Assembly: GCF_029227915.1 (NCBI RefSeq)
Contig: NC_079879.1
Span: forward strand, 11,658,001-11,722,000
Length of the DNA stretch: 64,000 nucleotides
Origin: Hydractinia symbiolongicarpus
Lineage: Eukaryota; Cnidaria; Hydrozoa; Anthoathecata; Hydractiniidae
Reading direction: 5' to 3'
Both the position numbers and the translations under genes were made by a program. Below are positions 62,832 to 64,000 of the stretch, piece by piece. The notes beneath the pieces are model-generated. The model saw only the letters and a program-made list of their open reading frames with translations, did no database searches and was not told the origin of the DNA. Numbering within the stretch: position 1 is the first letter of the stretch; every line of letters starts with the position of its first letter.

Positions 62832-64000
62832 TTAACTTTCGGAGTCTAGTCCCAAATGTACGTATGGAGTGGTTCCTCGGGATTCTGCGTGACACCTCAC
62901 ATGGTGAAAAATATTCATTCTTTTAGCTAAATCTTCCCGACCCCCAACCGAATCGAAAAATAACGAAATTGACGAATACCGTAGAGATGATACATACCTT
63001 CACGGTCATTTACGGCAGGAAAAAAAGTGTGCGCATGCGCCATTATTTGTTATCAAATTTTCTGCCGCAAGCGATTCATAATGGCCACCATCGCACGTGC
63101 TTTAAATTTCCCTTAAAAACAAATGTTTTTCGAGCCTCTGCGGTAGAGATCATCTCTTAAAAAGATTTTATTTTAGTAGAGCAGGCCTTGGACTATACAA
63201 AAACTCTGGATTCCACTACCCGATCACTTTCACTTTTGTTGGGAGGAGACAGAAAGAATAGCAATGTTTTGTTCATAAAATTTTATATGTTGGTGGAAAA
63301 TGAAGATATTTGCCTTCCAACGCAAAGTCATGCTTTAAGACATGTGTTTCCTGAAAGCTGATAGCCTATTTTATCAAATAAAACCAGTGGTTTGTGGCTG
63401 CCACTTTTTTTCTGAAAGAAATTGGTCCTTGGAAATGACCTCAAGACTTCATAAATCGGTAAATATCATTATTTTAAATGAGAGTTGTGCACTCAATAAG
63501 ATAAATATAAGCAATAAACCAGTGTTAGATGTGAAAAATGTTGCTTGTGGCTACCCCCTACCCTTTCACAGTCAGGGTAAACACTTAATTAGGCGACGGT
63601 ATGCTAATTAGGGCATACCACCTATTTAGACGACTCATTGTACCCTAGTTAGACCATATGTAACCTAGTTAAGACATTACAATATTTAATGGCTTCTCAC
63701 ACATTCCTAAAAAAAATCGCAAAAACACTTTGTTCAGAATGAATAGTCTACGCAACCATGATTCCAAAATTGTCACTCGTGCCTCGATATGCTCGCGCAA
63801 GTAAGAATTATGTTAAAATGAAATATTACATGTCGCCTATTTAGGTGACGATAGTAAAATCCGCAATAATTTAATGAAGATATTCTTTCACAAAAAACGC
63901 AAAAAAAAGTATTTTTTTTAAGATGGATGTGGTAACAATTTGTTTTGTAACGTTTCTTTTTTATTCACATCCTGTTTTAACATCGTTAAAATCTTAGTCA
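62832..64000. repeat. Element-bearing unit cut by the right window edge
   Basis: The core is interrupted 169 bp after its start, as in the three complete element-bearing units. Whether the unit is also of S type cannot be seen, because the downstream part is outside the window. Confidence 0.9.
63001..64000. mobile_element. Non-autonomous TIR DNA transposon, copy 4 (5' 1,000 bp)
   Basis: It starts CACGGTCATTT directly after ACCTT (62996-63000) and matches the first 1,000 bp of the other copies. It has the G found in copies 2 and 3 at the position equivalent to 47181. The left TIR palindrome (63031-63040), subrepeat cluster and 18-bp palindrome are all present. Confidence 0.87.

Larger units (their letters stand above)
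1..64000. repeat. Tandem satellite-like array of L (~1,062 bp) and S (~743 bp) monomers
   Basis: The landmark TTAACTTTCGGAG (allowing single-base variants) recurs 64 times, always on the same strand, from 252 to 62832. The spacing is almost always 742-743 or 1060-1065 bp, with a few values of 645, 653, 705, 1117 and 3170 that are explained by deletions, hybrids or an insertion. Copies differ from one another by scattered substitutions and short indels. No unique sequence interrupts the array except the 2.4-kb element near the right end. No gene, RNA gene or flanking single-copy DNA is visible, so both array edges lie outside the window. The organisation is typical of eukaryotic satellite or macrosatellite DNA. 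A function is not shown by the sequence. Confidence 0.97.

Noticed and set aside
1-64000. rDNA, 5S, snRNA, histone or tRNA gene cluster as the source of the tandem array
   Set aside because: I could find no conserved rRNA, snRNA, tRNA A/B-box-with-cloverleaf or histone coding sequence in either monomer.
1-64000. CRISPR or bacterial origin
   Set aside because: Units are hundreds of bases long without short repeats and unique spacers, there are no operons or long genes, and the array plus TIR element is characteristic of a eukaryote.

Overview
The whole window is one eukaryotic, satellite-like tandem array. I support no protein-coding, rRNA or tRNA gene in it. The DNA is AT-rich, has no long open frame and no operon-like layout, and consists of about 64 head-to-tail copies of a sub-kilobase repeat, interrupted near the right end by a transposon-like insertion with terminal inverted repeats. 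This fits an animal genome, probably an invertebrate, and a heterochromatic or otherwise recombinationally amplified region. The sequence alone does not let me name the species.

Two diverged monomers build the array. The S monomer is about 743 bp and the L monomer about 1,062 bp. They share a core and most of the 3' half. L has an extra 374-bp segment, and S has an extra 55-bp segment; 374 minus 55 equals the 319-bp length difference. Using a common landmark (TTAACTTTCGGAG, at 252, 1314, 2057 and so on), I count 63 complete units: 25 L, 30 S, 2 hybrids of 1,117 bp carrying both extra segments, 3 deletion derivatives (653, 645 and 705 bp), and 3 S units enlarged to 3,170 bp by the insertion. 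Partial units lie at both ends.

Layout: 1-4923 is a regular L-S alternation with an 1,805-bp dimer period. 4924-10629 contains a hybrid and two internally deleted units. 10630-21937 mixes L-S and L-S-S patterns, with a second hybrid at 20078. 21938-29795 holds two L-L-L runs separated by two S units. 29796-40052 is mostly S units and contains a larger duplication with a 6.2-kb offset. 40053-46528 has recent L duplications. From 46529 to the end, S units carry a 2,422-bp element at one and the same internal position, three complete copies and one cut off by the window edge.

The element has CACGGTC...GACCGTG ends, an apparent 5-bp target duplication (ACCTT), a palindromic GCGCATGCGC motif in each terminal repeat, and no transposase. 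It is best read as one non-autonomous DNA transposon insertion that was later copied with its satellite host unit. The most interesting points are the history of recombination written in the L/S mosaics, the amplification of the transposon as part of a higher-order repeat, and motifs inside the element that look promoter-like.
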